A stretch of 64,000 nt of DNA from Orbilia blumenaviensis (taxonomy: Eukaryota > Ascomycota > Orbiliomycetes > Orbiliales > Orbiliaceae): NCBI GenBank assembly GCA_036872755.1, contig JAVHNS010000012.1:682001-746000 (forward strand), in the 5' to 3' direction. The notes beneath the pieces were generated by a model, which worked only from the letters and a program-made list of their open reading frames with translations, was not told the DNA's origin and ran no database searches. Positions within the stretch are counted from its first letter, which is position 1. Every line of letters starts with the position of its first letter. Of the stretch, positions 36,831 through 49,294 are shown piece after piece. The translations under genes and the position numbers were made by a program.

Positions 36831-38159
36831 TTACACCTTCTCCTGTTCCTCATACTCGTTGCTAAAGTGGTAAAAGCAGATAAGGAAATAAACCACAGCC
36901 GCCGTCAACACCCTGATCGTAGCCGTGAAGTCCCACAGGAAATTCGGTAGCGCCCACAGCATCCAGATACACATCCTCAGCCAGAATGGTTTCCCATCCG
37001 ATAGCGAGAGAAATGTTGGTAATAAGGCGAAATGGCATGCGTATAAGAAGTGGGCGGGCCCAGGTGTGGCTAGAAAGTCGGCTGGTTTGTTGAATTAGTT
37101 TTTTTCGGTGATAGTAGGAATTGCGGGAGCGGTTTTTCGCGAAAGGTGCGAGTATATAAAGGGGACTGGAACCGACTTACAGATTCGGAATTTCTCAATG
37201 TCTTGTTTCTCTTCCCCCCCTGCTACAGTTTCCGGAGTAGCCAGTCCGCCCATCTTGGCCTTTTGTTTTTCGATAGCAGCTCTTTCTATTTCTATCCTAC
37301 CATTCAGGGCAGCCAACTTCTCCCTCATAGCCGCATTCTCTTTCCTTATAGCGGCTAACCTTATCCCTATGTCAGCGTCAGTGCTGGGGATAGTATCACT
37401 TCCAGCTGATGTACACGTATTTCTTGTTGTTCTGCTCTGCAGGAATAACTTCACTTCCACAGTTTTCTCTGCCATAGCGGTCATAATAGCCAATATTTCA
37501 TTTCGATCATGCTTCCCCGTTTTCGCTGCCTCTTCTATCTCCTTTCGAAGATGAAGCACATCCACCTCGATCGTATCCACTATCTTTTGGCAAGCTGATA
37601 CTTGCTCGACGGTTGATGGGCTGTCAAAATTTTGGATCGCGGTTGTGAGTTTGGTGGATATTTTGTCCCATTTTTGGAATAGATGCGAGAGTGTAGCCGG
37701 GGCTGTGGGTTCCGTCTGAGGGGACAATGGAGTCGAAGGTAGTGATGATGCGACCTTAGTAGATGTTGGTGGGATATTTTCTGTGGACTTTGGAGTAGTA
37801 TCGTTTGATAGATTTGGTAATTCTGGCTTGGTGACCTCTAGAGCTGTCGCTTCGATAGTCTCTGGCGGTTCACCTTCAGAAATTCCTTGTAAACTGCCCG
37901 CAACGGCTTCCTGCGGTTCGTACTTAGGGGCCTCTAATGGTACCGTTTCTGTATCTTCCAACGGCCCATCTTCGAACCCCTCTTGTCGTGTATCTTCTGT
38001 CACATCCGATACCGGCGGTACCGGCGGCGAGAGATCTCGTAAGAACTGTGATGAGTTTGGGGCTTGTTCGCGTGGGCCTTTGCCCTTCCCGTGCTTTCCT
38101 GCCTTGTCATTTTTGGGTTTCGGTACCTCCTTTGCCTTGGGTTTGTTCTTTTTCCCCAT
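36831..38159 (-). CDS. Uncharacterised coiled-coil protein with C-terminal membrane segments
   Basis: Exon 1 (37181-38159) and exon 2 (36831-37081) are joined by a 99-bp intron with GTAAGT, an actaat branch site 16 bp before CAG, and preserved frame; 409 residues. The first 30 residues are Lys-rich (MGKKNKPKAKEVPKPKN), then comes a Pro/Thr/Glu-rich low-complexity part (about 40-165), a coiled coil (about 170-310, with HLFQKWDKISTKLTTAIQNF and RLAAIRKENAAMREKLAAL), and two or three hydrophobic segments after residue 327: AHFLYACHFALLPTFL, MCIWMLWALPNFLW and IRVLTAAVVYFLICFY, ending EYEEQEKV. It probably sits as a tail-anchored or multi-pass membrane protein with a large cytosolic coiled coil. 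I do not recognise the family. Confidence 0.75.
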
Positions 38160-39376
38160 GTTTTTTTTTTTTCTTTCTTACTTCCTTTTCTTTTCTTTCT
38201 TTTTAAAAAGGTTCGCAAGTGTTGTTATTGGAGGAAAGGTGGATGATGGTAGAGTATATGAAGAAAGTAGCTCGATTGGCAGCAGGAGATGCTTGGGTTT
38301 GTGGATGTAATGGTGGTTATGGCACCTAGATACCTGGGTACTACCTACTTACCTGCTTACTTAAGTAAGCAAGTAGAGTAGAAAAATAGATTGACTCAAT
38401 GCTGATACCTAGGAAACCAGGGTGTTGGTTGATTAGTGTGATAATGCTGGCAACAGGGTCACTAGTTCAGCACCGTAGATGGATACTTATAGCTATCCCT
38501 AAGGCGACAGCGCTGGATCGTGTGCTGCTGCTTCATAATGCAACATAGCAACGACGACATCCCTTCTTTTTAAAACTTCTAGACTATCATATTTCTAAGA
38601 TACTTTTACGATTAAACATTTGTAGTAAAATCCCATCACTTGCAGCATTTTCTCTTTGTTTTTTATAATCGGTGTCTGCCTGCGTCTTGTAACTAGGATG
38701 CTTCAGTAGCAAGGTGATTTGGGAGTAAATATGAACTTCTTGGCATTATTTCCGGGGCCGGCTACGAGCCAAAGCTATATAATTTGAGTATTGTGACTAA
38801 GCCTGAGGATATGGGCATGCCACCACATATATATGAACTTACTTTTACTTTCGCGGGATTTAATCTTGATGAAATACCAAGTAGTTATAAGTAAAAGCTC
38901 TCTATAAGATGCATACATTTCCAATCGGAATTGTTCAATTTAATTTTTCGAAAAATACAACAGAAGGCTTTCCCCAATCTGTATCCCTGTAAATCCCAAG
39001 CTCCTCAATCGAGGATCGAATCTAATCGGGATCGGAGTTCCCCACTTTTTGCGGTTGCAAGCTTAAGCTTGCTCGCTGATTTAAAATTTTATCATGGGGG
39101 CAGGCGCCAGCGCGCAGGGGTTCTGTTCTTGTTTCTGTGGGGTAAAGCCGCTTCCAGCCGAAACTGGGAACCTCGAGCTCTTCGCATTGCGGCCGACTGC
39201 ACATGCAAGCTGGGAGGCTCGAATTGGAATGCAAAATCAATTGAGATCCCCTTCTTTCTTTCTCTCTTTCTCAGCTAGCTTCTTTACTCCCTTTTTCTCC
39301 CTCCTTCCTCGTGTTCCTTCTTACCGTCGCCACCGAATTTGTAGTACCTGTATTATATACTCACCCTCCTACCCCA
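38160..39376. other. Divergent promoter region
   Basis: Separates the coiled-coil gene (minus) from the MCC alpha gene (plus). Contains a pyrimidine-rich tract next to 38160-38200 and a cluster of TACCTGGGTA/CTACCTACTTACC motifs at 38325-38370. No gene seen; the frames before 39377 are the CT-rich leader of MCC alpha. Confidence 0.45.
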
Positions 39377-41844
39377 ATGTCGCGCCCAGTCTCCCTCCAC
39401 CTGCTCCGCAACCTACGCCCAGCGGCAACAACCGCCACCACACGCCGCTACCTCTCCTCCACGTCCTCTTCCGCAACTGCAACGACAACCACACCTGCCG
39501 CAGCCCAAACCACCAGGATAAAGAACCTCCTGGTTGCAAACCGCGGTGAAATCGCATTAAGAGTCCACCGAACAGCCACAAAGCTCGGCACGACCACAAC
39601 AACACTATACACCGACCCTGATGCACACGCGGAACATGCTCTCGTGTCGCCGTATTCTGTGAATATAGGCCCGCCGTCGGCGTATCTTGACATCGAGAAG
39701 ATTGTAAATGTGGCGAAGGAGAGGGGGTGTGATGCTATTCATCCGGGATATGGGTTTGTATGTTTTTTTTTCTTTCTCTACCCTCCAATCTATTTATTTA
39801 TTTAATTATTATTATTAATTGCGATTGCAATTTGGTGGTATTTTTTTATGGAATTTTATGTAAAGTACTTTTTTAACAATAATTTTTAAAAAATCACACA
39901 GCTCAGCGAAAATGCCACATTCGCGCGACGATGCACCGAAGAGGGTATCCTCTTCGTAGGCCCCCCTCCATCAGCAATCGATTCAATGGGTAACAAATCC
40001 CTATCAAAGGACATCATGATCTCAGCAGGAGTACCCTGCATACCCGGCTACCACGGCACAAACCAAGACCCGAACTACCTCCTCACCGAAGCCGAAAAAA
40101 TAGGATTCCCGGTATTAATCAAAGCCGTAAAAGGCGGTGGCGGGAAAGGTATGAGAATCGCCCGGGAGAAAAAAGAGTTTCTAGCAATGCTGGAAAGCGC
40201 AAAGACCGAGGCTAGGAATTCGTTCGGTGATGAAGTTGTGTTGGTTGAGAAATATATCACCACGCCTAGACATATTGAGGTGCAGGTTTTTGCTGATAGC
40301 CATGGTAATTGTGTTGCTTTGGGGGAGAGGGATTGTTCGGTTCAGAGGAGGCATCAGAAGATTTTGGAGGAGTCGCCGGCACCGCATTTGGATGAAGCTA
40401 TTCGGCAGGATATTTGGAAGAAGGCGAGGGATGCGGCGTTGGCGGTTGGGTATCGTGGTGCTGGGACTGTGGAGTTCATCTTTGATAATGATACTGGAGA
40501 GTTTTTCTTCATGGAGATGAACACTAGGCTTCAGGTCGAACATCCGGTCACGGAAATGGTCACGGAGACAGACTTGGTGCACTGGCAATTGATTGTCGCG
40601 GAGGGCGGCAAGTTACCTCTTACCCAGGAGCAGGTTGAGCAGCAAATGAACGGGCATGCAATTGAAGCTAGGATATACGCCGAAAACCCAGACATGTAAA
40701 GCCCCCCCTCTCTGTTTGAAAGAGTCAATGAAACATTCTAACCGACCTCCAGGAACTTCATCCCCGACTCCGGCCCCCTCCTCCACCTCCGCACCCCAAC
40801 CCCATCAGAAACAGTCCGCATAGACGCCGGCTTCAAACAAGGCTCCATAATCTCCTCCCACTACGACCCCATGATCGCAAAACTAATCGTAAAAGCCGAG
40901 ACCCGCGAACTAGCCCTCCAAAAGCTAGTATCTGCTCTCGAAAACTACGAAGTCGTCGGAATGTCCACCAACATTGAATTCCTAAAACGCTGCGCCTCAC
41001 ACCCATCATTCATCAACGGCGACGTAGAAACCGGGTTTATAGAAAAGCATAAAGATGAACTATTTGAGCGCAGGAGGACACCGGGGGAGGTATACGCTCA
41101 AGCTGCATTGGGGCTTGTGATGAATCAAAGTCTCGAAGGCGTCTCCGGTGACCCATTTAGTTATTTCGCAACAGGACAAGGTGGTATTCAAACCCGTAAA
41201 GTATCATTAGTGGAAAAGTATAAAGAAGAGGAAACACCCATCGATATCGAGATTTCTAGAACCGGGAACGGGATCTTTGATATTACCGTCACAACCCCGC
41301 GGGGGACGGAAACATACCCTTCGGTAGCAGCGGAATACTCTCCATCTTCGCCAAAGGATATCACCTCGTTCTACCCACACACGAGGCTGGAAACTCGGTT
41401 TATTAGAACAGATGATAAAGTCACGTTGTTCCAGCAGGGGGTGCAGTATACGCTTCACATCCAACGGCCTAAATGGTTTGAAAAGGCGTTGGGCGTGAAG
41501 AGTATGGAGAATAGTGTGTGCGCTCCTATGCCATGTAAGGTTCTGAAAGTGTTGGTGAAGGAGGGACAGGAGGTGGTGAAGGATGAGCCGTTGGTTGTGA
41601 TTGAGAGTATGAAGATGGAGACTACGATAAGGAGTCCGAAGGTTGGGAAGGTGGCTAGGGTTGTACACGGGGAAGGGGTAAGTCTTGATTTAACACCTTT
41701 CTTTTTCTCCTTCTTTCTATCTTTTCTTTTTTCGTGTGTTATATATTTGTAGGATCGGGAGCTAACGCATGTGCTGGGTTCTAGGATATCTGCAAAGCCG
41801 GCACAGAGCTGGTGGAGTTTGAGGTAGTGGGTGAGGAAGCTTAG
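39377..41844 (+). CDS. mccA: 3-methylcrotonyl-CoA carboxylase alpha (biotin-containing) subunit, mitochondrial
   Basis: Exons 39377-39757, 39902-40695, 40753-41677 and 41785-41844 give 719 residues, normal for the family. Residues 1 to about 45 are Arg/Ser/Thr/Ala-rich without acids, a mitochondrial presequence. The biotin carboxylase domain starts [16 protein letters not shown] and has the ATP-grasp loop [30 protein letters not shown], and [15 protein letters not shown]. The C-terminal biotinyl domain carries ESMKMET with the biotinylated Lys679, preceded by PMPCKV. The enzyme carboxylates 3-methylcrotonyl-CoA in leucine breakdown, together with the MCC beta subunit, which is not in this window. 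The [10 protein letters not shown] segment and the presence of BC plus BCCP only fit MCC rather than pyruvate or acetyl-CoA carboxylase. In the last intron only the second AG avoids a stop. Confidence 0.95.
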
Positions 41845-42561
41845 AATAAACAGGAGTATGCGGTGCAGCTGCAAGAAGGGCAGTCTTCAGTTACTAAAAG
41901 TGCGGGGGGCTGTAACATTGTAATACTATTCTGATATACTATATTAAAAAATTGCCTATAAATCTTTGCCCTCCGCTATATTGTAACTTGGACTCATCAA
42001 AAAGATTCTGGCTCACGGCTTTCGCGGAGCTGTAGATTTGGATCATTTCTCTCTTGACTGTTCAGGTCCAATAGTGCGGCGTAGTACTCGGTCGAAGAAT
42101 TTGACAAGGCCAGCTGGCCAGGAGGTTCTCATGGGTATCTGTTTGCTTTAATTTCTGCAGTTTCTACGGGTTGCACCGGCTTTGGACCCGAGCTTGTACC
42201 GGAACGATGGTTTCCTATTGGCATTGGCATTGGCATTGAGTTCTTCGTCATGACTAGCTGGCGGCATTGATATTCTGATCATATATATCATCTAGATAGA
42301 TATTCGATAGCCGGGTCTACCGGATCTGGTCTCGGTGTCCTTGAAAGCCGTCCTCTCTCCTTAAAAGAGGCAAAGAGATCTCTCCCCTCTTTCGGGAAGC
42401 CCGTATCGTCTATGTACTAGGTTGATTTGCTCTGGGAGAGAGGAGGGAAGAAAGAAATGAAAAGAAAAAATGAAAAGAAAGGGAAAGAAAGGGAAAGAGA
42501 GAAGCAAGAAACGGCACTACATGCGGAAAATTTAGATACGAAACAAAAAAAAAAAAGATAA
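41845..42561. other. Convergent 3' intergenic region
   Basis: Lies between MCC alpha and the minus-strand C2H2 gene. It has AT-rich sequence near 41930-41960 and a GA-rich tract at about 42435-42510. No gene seen. Confidence 0.45.
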
Positions 42562-45500
42562 TTAGGGCCTATCTGGTGTTATTCCATGGGGTGGGTGAGA
42601 TACAGGCTCTTCTTTCGTTGTTCCAGCCTTTAAAAAACTGACATAGTATCGATCTTCAAGGGGGGTGTCTTTTATCCAAATTTGGTGTCCTCTGTCGGAA
42701 TTCGCTTGGTGCTGAAGGAGGGTTTCTATTGAATATGATTTACTTATACTGGAACCAGCCATACCGCAACCTGGATAGAGACAATAGGCATAATAGCTGT
42801 CGAAGTTCACGCCGTCGTCTTGTTCCATGATTCTACCATTTGGCGTCTCCCTTGCTTCTCCCGTCGTCAGATCCTCGCGCCGAAATCTACTTTGAAAAGA
42901 TTCAGTGGCGTTGTCGTCACCACCATCATCATCATCATCATCGTCGTCGTCGTCGTCGTCGTCGTCGTGTATGCCAGATTCGGCGATTGCCACATCCGCT
43001 GGAGTCAACGTTGGGTATGGTAACGGTGAAAGTAATCGTATCTCCTCAATGCAATATCTCTCCTCACTGGTTTTACCAATGACCCAGGTGTCGTGGAGAT
43101 TACCTTGGTGGAGCTCGATGAGTTGACAGGCCTTTTCCCGGGACCTGCTCTCACGATAGACATGGCAACCGGGATACATGCATAGGACCCGAAACTCTGA
43201 CTGGGGCTGTGACTGTGACTGGGACTGTGACTGCACCTGTTGCTGCTGCTTTTCCTGTAACAGAGCCGCATAGCTCGCGGTAAGCGCCGCCTGCTGCCGA
43301 GCGGCTTGCTGCAGCTGTTCGGCACTCGTGTTAACAAACTGGGAGGGATCTAAACTCGCCTGGGGGGTGGTGGCAACGCCCTCCCCCCCTCCGCTGTCTC
43401 GTCCCTCCCTTTGTCCCTCTATTTCTCTCAATTTTTCCCACGTCTTTATTACAATCTCTTCTTTTCTTTTTTCCCATTGTAGTGCCTCTCTTCGTAACTT
43501 TTCCTCTGCTTCTCTTTCTGCCTTTTCCTTTGCTTCTTCTTCAAGTATCTTTCTCCATCGTAGTTCCTCTGCTCTTCGTATCTTTTCCCATGCTTCTTCT
43601 TCAAGTTTCTTCATTCGTAGTTCCTCTCTTCGATACATTTCCTCTACTTCTCTTCGTATCTTTTCCTCTACTTCCCTTAGTGCCATTTCCTCCCTTTTCT
43701 CCCTTTCTCTTCTCTCTTCGCTTTCCTTTATCTCCTGTAGAAACTTTCTTCGTGCCATTTCCTCTGCTTCTCCTCGTGCCATTTCCTCTGCTTTTGTCCT
43801 CGCCTCCGCTGCTACCTTTTCTAATCGTGAGAACTCTTTTAGTGCCATTTCCTCTGCTTTTGTCCTCGCCTCCGCTGCTACCTTTTCTAATCGTGAGAAC
43901 TCTTTTAGTGCCATTTCCTCTGCTTCTATCTTCGCCTCCACTTGTCTCTCTACTATTTCAGGTATCTCTATTTTTCTCCTCCATAAGGCTAGGGTTCTTC
44001 CTAATTCTTCTTGTATTCCCACCTCTAATTCTGTCGTCAGTTCTTCAAATTCCATGATACTCATTTTCTCGGTTTCTAGTGTAATGATTTCGGATTTCAA
44101 GGAGAAGATTTCGTTGCTCAGGTGATCGACAGAATCCTTTAGTTCTTCGAGGTTTAACTCCTCACCGCCAGAATCAGATACATCGTGCGGTAAATCAAAT
44201 TTTGATTTCAACCTTTCTCTCTGCTTAATGGCATTCCGGATTTCAAGCCAACACACCGGCAGTCGCACTTCGAGGGCTTGCAAGTTCTTCTTTCTTTCTA
44301 ATGCCAGTAATAAGTCTTGAGTTTGCTGGACTGGGGCATCCTTTTTGGTTTGCCCTTTCACATAATAGGCCTCTATACACCGCTCACACCACAGCCCCGC
44401 AGCCTCCAACTCAAGCAGGGCTGGCGGAATTATTTCTCTGGTAGACACTACAGATTCCAAACAGCGTTCATGGTAATTATGACCGCAATCAAGTCGTAAA
44501 ACTTTAGCGAAAGTGTGATCCTCGTTCGATTCACCTTCATTCCCCAGGCAGAGCTCTATCGCTTTCATAGCACATGGAGGATCTGGCTGAACAAAAGTTT
44601 GTCCCGATTGGCCATCTGTACGTTCCTGCTTGTGTTCCGGGGTATTGACGTCGACCATGGGGTCCGTAGTCGCTGATCTGTCGCTCGTAGCGAATCCTTC
44701 AGAGGGATCTATATCGCTGCCTAGTTCTCTACCATTTCTGCTAAGATCGTCGTATTTATCATCCTTCTCAGTCTGCTCAAATACATCCCCGGAGCTCGGG
44801 GAGGGTTGATGTACAGATGATTCTGGACTGGCAGAGAGTCCTTTTGTCGAATCTCGCCCCTTGGATCTCGTTTCTGAAATCTCAGAAATGACCAAATCTT
44901 CATCGAAGTCTTCATCTCTCGACCCTTCCCAGTCACCATTTGCGCCGTTTGAGTCTATATCGTTGTCATCATTATAGGCATCCCGAGGTAGTGCAAATAT
45001 CGCAAACCGCTCGAGGTGGAGAGCGATATGCTTTTGCAGCGCATCCATATTATCCATGGAGACTAAGCATATAGGACACGGTCTGTCCGGTACTGTAAGT
45101 GTTGACTCATTGCTTTGGATGATCAAGTCTTCAGCTGTATTGTCATCGCCCGCGGAAAGGTGACCGTCGCTTATGTGTTCCTTGTATTCTGCGAGGGACG
45201 GGAATTCTTGATCTGGGTGCTTTGGGCAGCAGAAAACCCTTCGGTGGTTCGAACCTTCATGCTGGAGCCAGTCCCGGCGGGTGTCGTAAAGTTGATTCGG
45301 GGTCTTGCAGTCTTCGTACGTGCAAACGTACGGGCGGAGATCGTGGACAAGGTGAGCTCTGTGACAAAAAAAAATCATTATTACTTTAATATTTCATTAT
45401 TTTTCTAGGGCCCAAAAAGGGGTTTTATATCTTACCTCCAAGCTTCATCTCCAAGGGTCGCCCGAGAACAGAGCGTGAAGCAGTAGTGGCATTCGAAAAA

Positions 45501-46822
45501 CTTCTGATCTTGATTGTGTTTTGGAGGGGCTGGGAAGTCTAACTTCTCATTCCCTGGGCGCCAATTCGATGGAGCATACTTAGATACTGAAACGATAGAA
45601 AGACTATCTTTTATGGCCATATGCTGAGGAATGTTCAAGCGGGTGGCGGTGGTAACCGACAAGGGGTTTATAGCCAGACGGCCGAGATCCGCGATTGCTG
45701 GATTGTGGATGCCCATTAATCCGGGAGTAGCGTGTGCGTTTGGATATTTGACCGCTTGGCTGTGCTCGTTAGCACCAGTTATATGCAAAGCCAGTTTCTC
45801 TCGGTGTCTTCTCCAGTAAGAAAATTGCTGTCGACGCTGTCCATTTGCGAGGGCTAGTCTACGGACTAAGTACAAATGAGCAGGATCGATCGATTCATCC
45901 GCTTCATTCGAAGATGTGCATGTTTCATAACGCCTCGGCTTCTCCTCCCGCATTGGAGCCTTAATAACCTGGCATTGCTCTTCCCGAGCCTTCGATTTGC
46001 GGTAGTGCGAAAATACAGATTCGATGTAGTTGAAATCGAAGGTAGCGAATGCTTCCAGCAAGTCGACGCCCGTTTCCTCGTCGGTTTGTTTATGAGAGAG
46101 GATTTTTGAGGATGTGAAACGGGAAGATGGGTTTCGTATCCAGGTTGATAGTTTGTATAATCGATCTATCGGGTCTCGTATTCCGTCCAAAAGCATTTCC
46201 ATATCCGCAGCGGTATCACGATCAGCGTCGTCTCCCCATTCATCGTCGGAGTCGCTGTCTGAGATGCAGACAGCAGAGTCATCTAACGACTCCTTTTGAC
46301 TATCTTGTCCGGATTCTGGTGATAAGTACTCGGCAGCTAATTCAGTAGGAAGTAGATATCAGCGGACCTCGTACTTGGGACATAAAACGTACGTGAACGA
46401 CATTATAACTAAGATAAGATACAATAGCAACGATCTCAAGAGGTAGGGGAAAAAAAAAAAAAAAAAAAGAAAAGAAAAAGAAACCCCCCCCAAAGATAAG
46501 AGCGTTTATGTAGGTACTCACCTTCAACCAAAGATTCATTTAAGGTTTCTAGGAATCTTTTCACCATATCCCTAATATTTTCTGTCTCTCGGACGCGATA
46601 ATCTAAAGATCCATGGCCGGGTACAAAGAGTCCCAAGCTGACAGCCCACAACCCAAACCTATCGGCCTCGGCTGATAACAGCGTCTCGATTTCGAGGGAT
46701 TCATCGCGTGAGGGGTCGTTACTAAATTCCGTAATGGCTTTTGAGAATAACCTTCTTGTTTCTATACCGAGCTGGTTCAGAGTTTGAATGCTGTTCGTTC
46801 CAGGGTCGGTGGGGATAACCAT
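42562..46822 (-). CDS. acuF-like C2H2 zinc-finger protein with RING-like domain, coiled coil and duplicated YPGC modules
   Basis: Exons, read leftwards, 46522-46822, 45436-46336 and 42562-45358 give 1332 residues. Residues 1-100 resemble the N-terminal domain of fungal acuF-like proteins (FGLWAVSLGLFVPGHGSLDY). Residues about 385-515 hold several C2H2/CxxC fingers: FFECHYCFTLCSRATLGDEA, AWRAHLVHDLRPYVCTYEDC, HRRVFCCPKHPD and CPICLVSMDNMDALQKHIAL. About 663-728 is a RING-like Cys/His region (CAM..ELC, LDCGHNYHERC, WCERC). About 750-1075 is a long charged coiled coil with an exact 22-residue duplication. After Gln/Ser-rich sequence come two related modules (about 1123-1175 and 1256-1310) with CxYPGC and TxxE[ED]RY, separated by a poly-Asp run. 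Function is unknown; such fingers suggest nucleic-acid or protein binding. It is divergent from the DUF7580-like gene. Confidence 0.85.
43778..43909 (-). repeat. Exact 66-bp tandem duplication in the coiled coil
   Basis: 43778-43843 and 43844-43909 are identical over 66 bp and encode two copies of the 22-residue heptad-like unit beginning EEMALKEFSRLEK (residues about 884-927). Identity at synonymous sites shows a recent duplication or active homogenisation. Confidence 0.9.
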
Positions 46823-47459
46823 TGCAGCGGACGCGGGGTGTAAGATTTTGTAGCTATATATAAGGTAATGCCGCGTTATAGGGAAGACATCAATATCGTA
46901 AGTGGTGGGAGTAAGGTGATTATTTACTGCAAAAGTCTCTTTCCAAAAAAGACATCCTTCTTAAAAGCAAACCTCGTTAATGTGCACTCTGGTTATTTTA
47001 TTTTTTCAGGTTATTATTTTTTTTTTAATTTTTTAATTTACAGCCCTGTAAATTATCCTCCCTGCAGCAGCGCGGAATGGTATTTTGGCACTGTGCATTA
47101 CCCCGCAGCACTCCCTCGTATCTTCTGTGCCGCTTGGCCTAGTTAGGCCACATAGGAAGGCTGAGGAAATCGTGACGCTTGGTTTGATAACGACGGGTGC
47201 GGGCGCGGGCGGCCTTCTTGTATCGTAACTTAACAACGATTAAACCACGAAACATCGTCTGAACTTCACAAAAAACCCATCCCACGCAAGTTCGGGGCCT
47301 TAGTCACGTTCTTTTCGATATCAAACTCGCGTTGTACCTAGCTTAGCTAACCGGCGCTAGCAACTGGTGTCAACCTACTGTGTTACGTTCCAGAAAACCC
47401 GCCAACTGTTGGATTTTAAACAAAAAGTCAACTTGCGTGTTGCTCCCCCGCGCGGCTGA
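46823..47459. promoter_or_regulatory. Bidirectional promoter region of the C2H2 and DUF7580-like genes
   Basis: 637 bp separate the two divergent start codons. A T-rich tract lies at 47008-47040 and ctatatataagg at 46856-46866 sits close to the C2H2 start. Sharing of one upstream region makes co-regulation plausible; this is inferred from the layout only. Confidence 0.45.
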
Positions 47460-49294
47460 ATGGAGGTCGCTGGCCTAGTGTTAGGTGCTCTTCCCATCAT
47501 CTACGGCTCAGTCCAGGTTTATAAGGATGGCATAAGGACTAGTAGTCGATTTTTTCGGAAAAGACCTATCGTCAGAAAGCTAGCGAATTCTCTGCTTTTC
47601 CACAGGGGTACGCTTACTGAGGCTGTTCGGAAACTGCTCATCAACAGCGGGTGTGATGGAGCGTCGGATCTTGATGAAAACCCCTTTGAATATCTCAGGG
47701 ACCCGGATAACCAAGGCCAATTACATGAATACCTTGGAGCGGAGACGGAAGCGATTCTGATCACCAGGTTGACGGAGGCTTGTAAGATCATTCAGAAGAT
47801 GGCGAGGAGTATCAGCGGTCTTGTTTCTGGGGTTGAGGTAATTTCTTCCCACGCCAGCATATATGCATGCGACACCCTTTTCTTTTTTTTCTTTTTTTTC
47901 TTCCGTTATCTTTTTTGGAAGCATGAGGGATACATTCACAGGTTTTTAACATTGCTTATTTTCTCTCTTTCTAGGAACCTACGGATGATTTATACAAAAT
48001 AATAGAAGAAAATCGAATACAAAAGGCGAAACAAGTAGACTTCATTCCTAGGATAAGGCTTGTTTTTAAAGGCGCGGACTTTGAAGAGGATATCAAAAAT
48101 CTCGATGGTATCCTCGACGGCCTCTACCGATTTGTACAGCTAGCTTGCGAGAACCGTCAACCAGTAGTCGACAAACCTTCGAGGAATGCAAGCAAGCTTG
48201 CCACCGGCTTCCGCCGAATACAGACCCTAGCTAACAACGTACACCTGGCGATCTGCCAAAGTTGGAAAATCAGATGTCATACACGACATGACGCCAGGCT
48301 ATTTCTCGATGACCGATTGGATGTAGCTATAAAAATGGCAACGAAAAGGAGGGACCCCTCGTCCGCTCTGGCTTTTAGATTAGTTTTTGGAGCGGAGTCG
48401 TACCCGACGAAACCGCTTTGGCATGAAACAACAGTCGAAGTGACTGGTCAAGAGGATGAAGATGACGATGCGGGTATATGCGCCGGCGCGGTGGGGTCAT
48501 GTCGGGTAACCGTCATAGCTCCGAAAATAATATCTACCACACAAAGCATTACCGTCATAGACAATATATGTGCTACAATAGAAACTTTCGTCACCACCCA
48601 ACAGAGGAGAAGCTTCGTTCTTGCGCGAAATCAACGGATTGGATCTGTACCAGCGGACCTTAACTGCTTTCATTGCTTCTTTCACGGTGACGAAGTATCT
48701 CTAGGGACGCTCCTCTCCAGTTGCCAGCCCGGGGGGCGGGGCTGTCTTATCCCTTACCAACAGCGCATTCCACTAGCGCTCCGACTTGCATCAAATATCC
48801 TTCAACTTTTTCGAACCCGGTGGTTACAAAGAGCTTGGTCCAAAAATTCGATATTCTTCCCCATATCAGCAACGAAGCACGGTCCAGATTTCACCAAGCC
48901 ATTCGTGTCTATTCCCATCGACGACGGTGTTCAGGGCGCCCAAGCCCAAGATTCAGTAGACATCAGAAACGCCATATTAGAACTAGGAATTCTCCTTCTG
49001 GAAATATGGCACGAGACTGCATTTGAAGCCCAATATAGCAATCTAACAGCGACTTCCTCCGGAATGCACGAGCCGAGGAGGACATTTGCTTTCGATTGGA
49101 TGATGAATACTCAGAACCCGCCGCCGTTATTGTATAACGATGCGATAACATACTGTATATCTGGGATAAACCACGGTGAAAGTAGGTATTGGGACTGTGA
49201 GGACCCCAGACTGTGGAAGGCTTTGTGTCAAAATGTCATTACTCCCCTTTCTAAAACCTGTAAGCTCTGGGGGGTTCAGGATATCGATATTTAG
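47460..49294 (+). CDS. DUF7580-like fungal protein (HeLo/STAND-associated family)
   Basis: Exon 1 (47460-47837) and exon 2 (47975-49294) give 565 residues; the intron is 137 bp with GTAATT and CTAG. The N-terminus MEVAGLVLGALPIIYGSVQV is the amphipathic-helix start common to fungal proteins with a helical N-terminal domain followed by DUF7580. The C-terminal half has the family's kinase-like pattern: RIPLALRLASNILQLFRTRW, LQRAWSKNSIFF, DIRNAILELGILLLEIWHET and a Cys/Trp-rich end. Catalytic kinase residues (VAIK, HRD, DFG) are not evident, so a pseudokinase-like role is more likely than phosphorylation. Related families occur beside heterokaryon-incompatibility and NLR-like genes, but no NACHT or HET domain is present here. 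The assignment rests on motif memory and is moderate. Confidence 0.7.

Noticed and set aside
43328..44125. 265-codon plus-strand frame
   Set aside because: Exact antisense of the charged coiled coil, giving Ser/Phe/Leu repeats. It is a shadow of the Glu/Arg-rich codons.
45240..45262. ggttcgaacc, resembling a tRNA B box
   Set aside because: It lies in the C2H2 coding exon and no matching A box or acceptor stem is present.
46113..46352. Alternative start of the C2H2 gene at the in-frame ATG near 46202
   Set aside because: The upstream exon joins in frame through a GTGAGT donor and GCTGAT branch site and supplies the N-terminal domain expected for acuF-like proteins.
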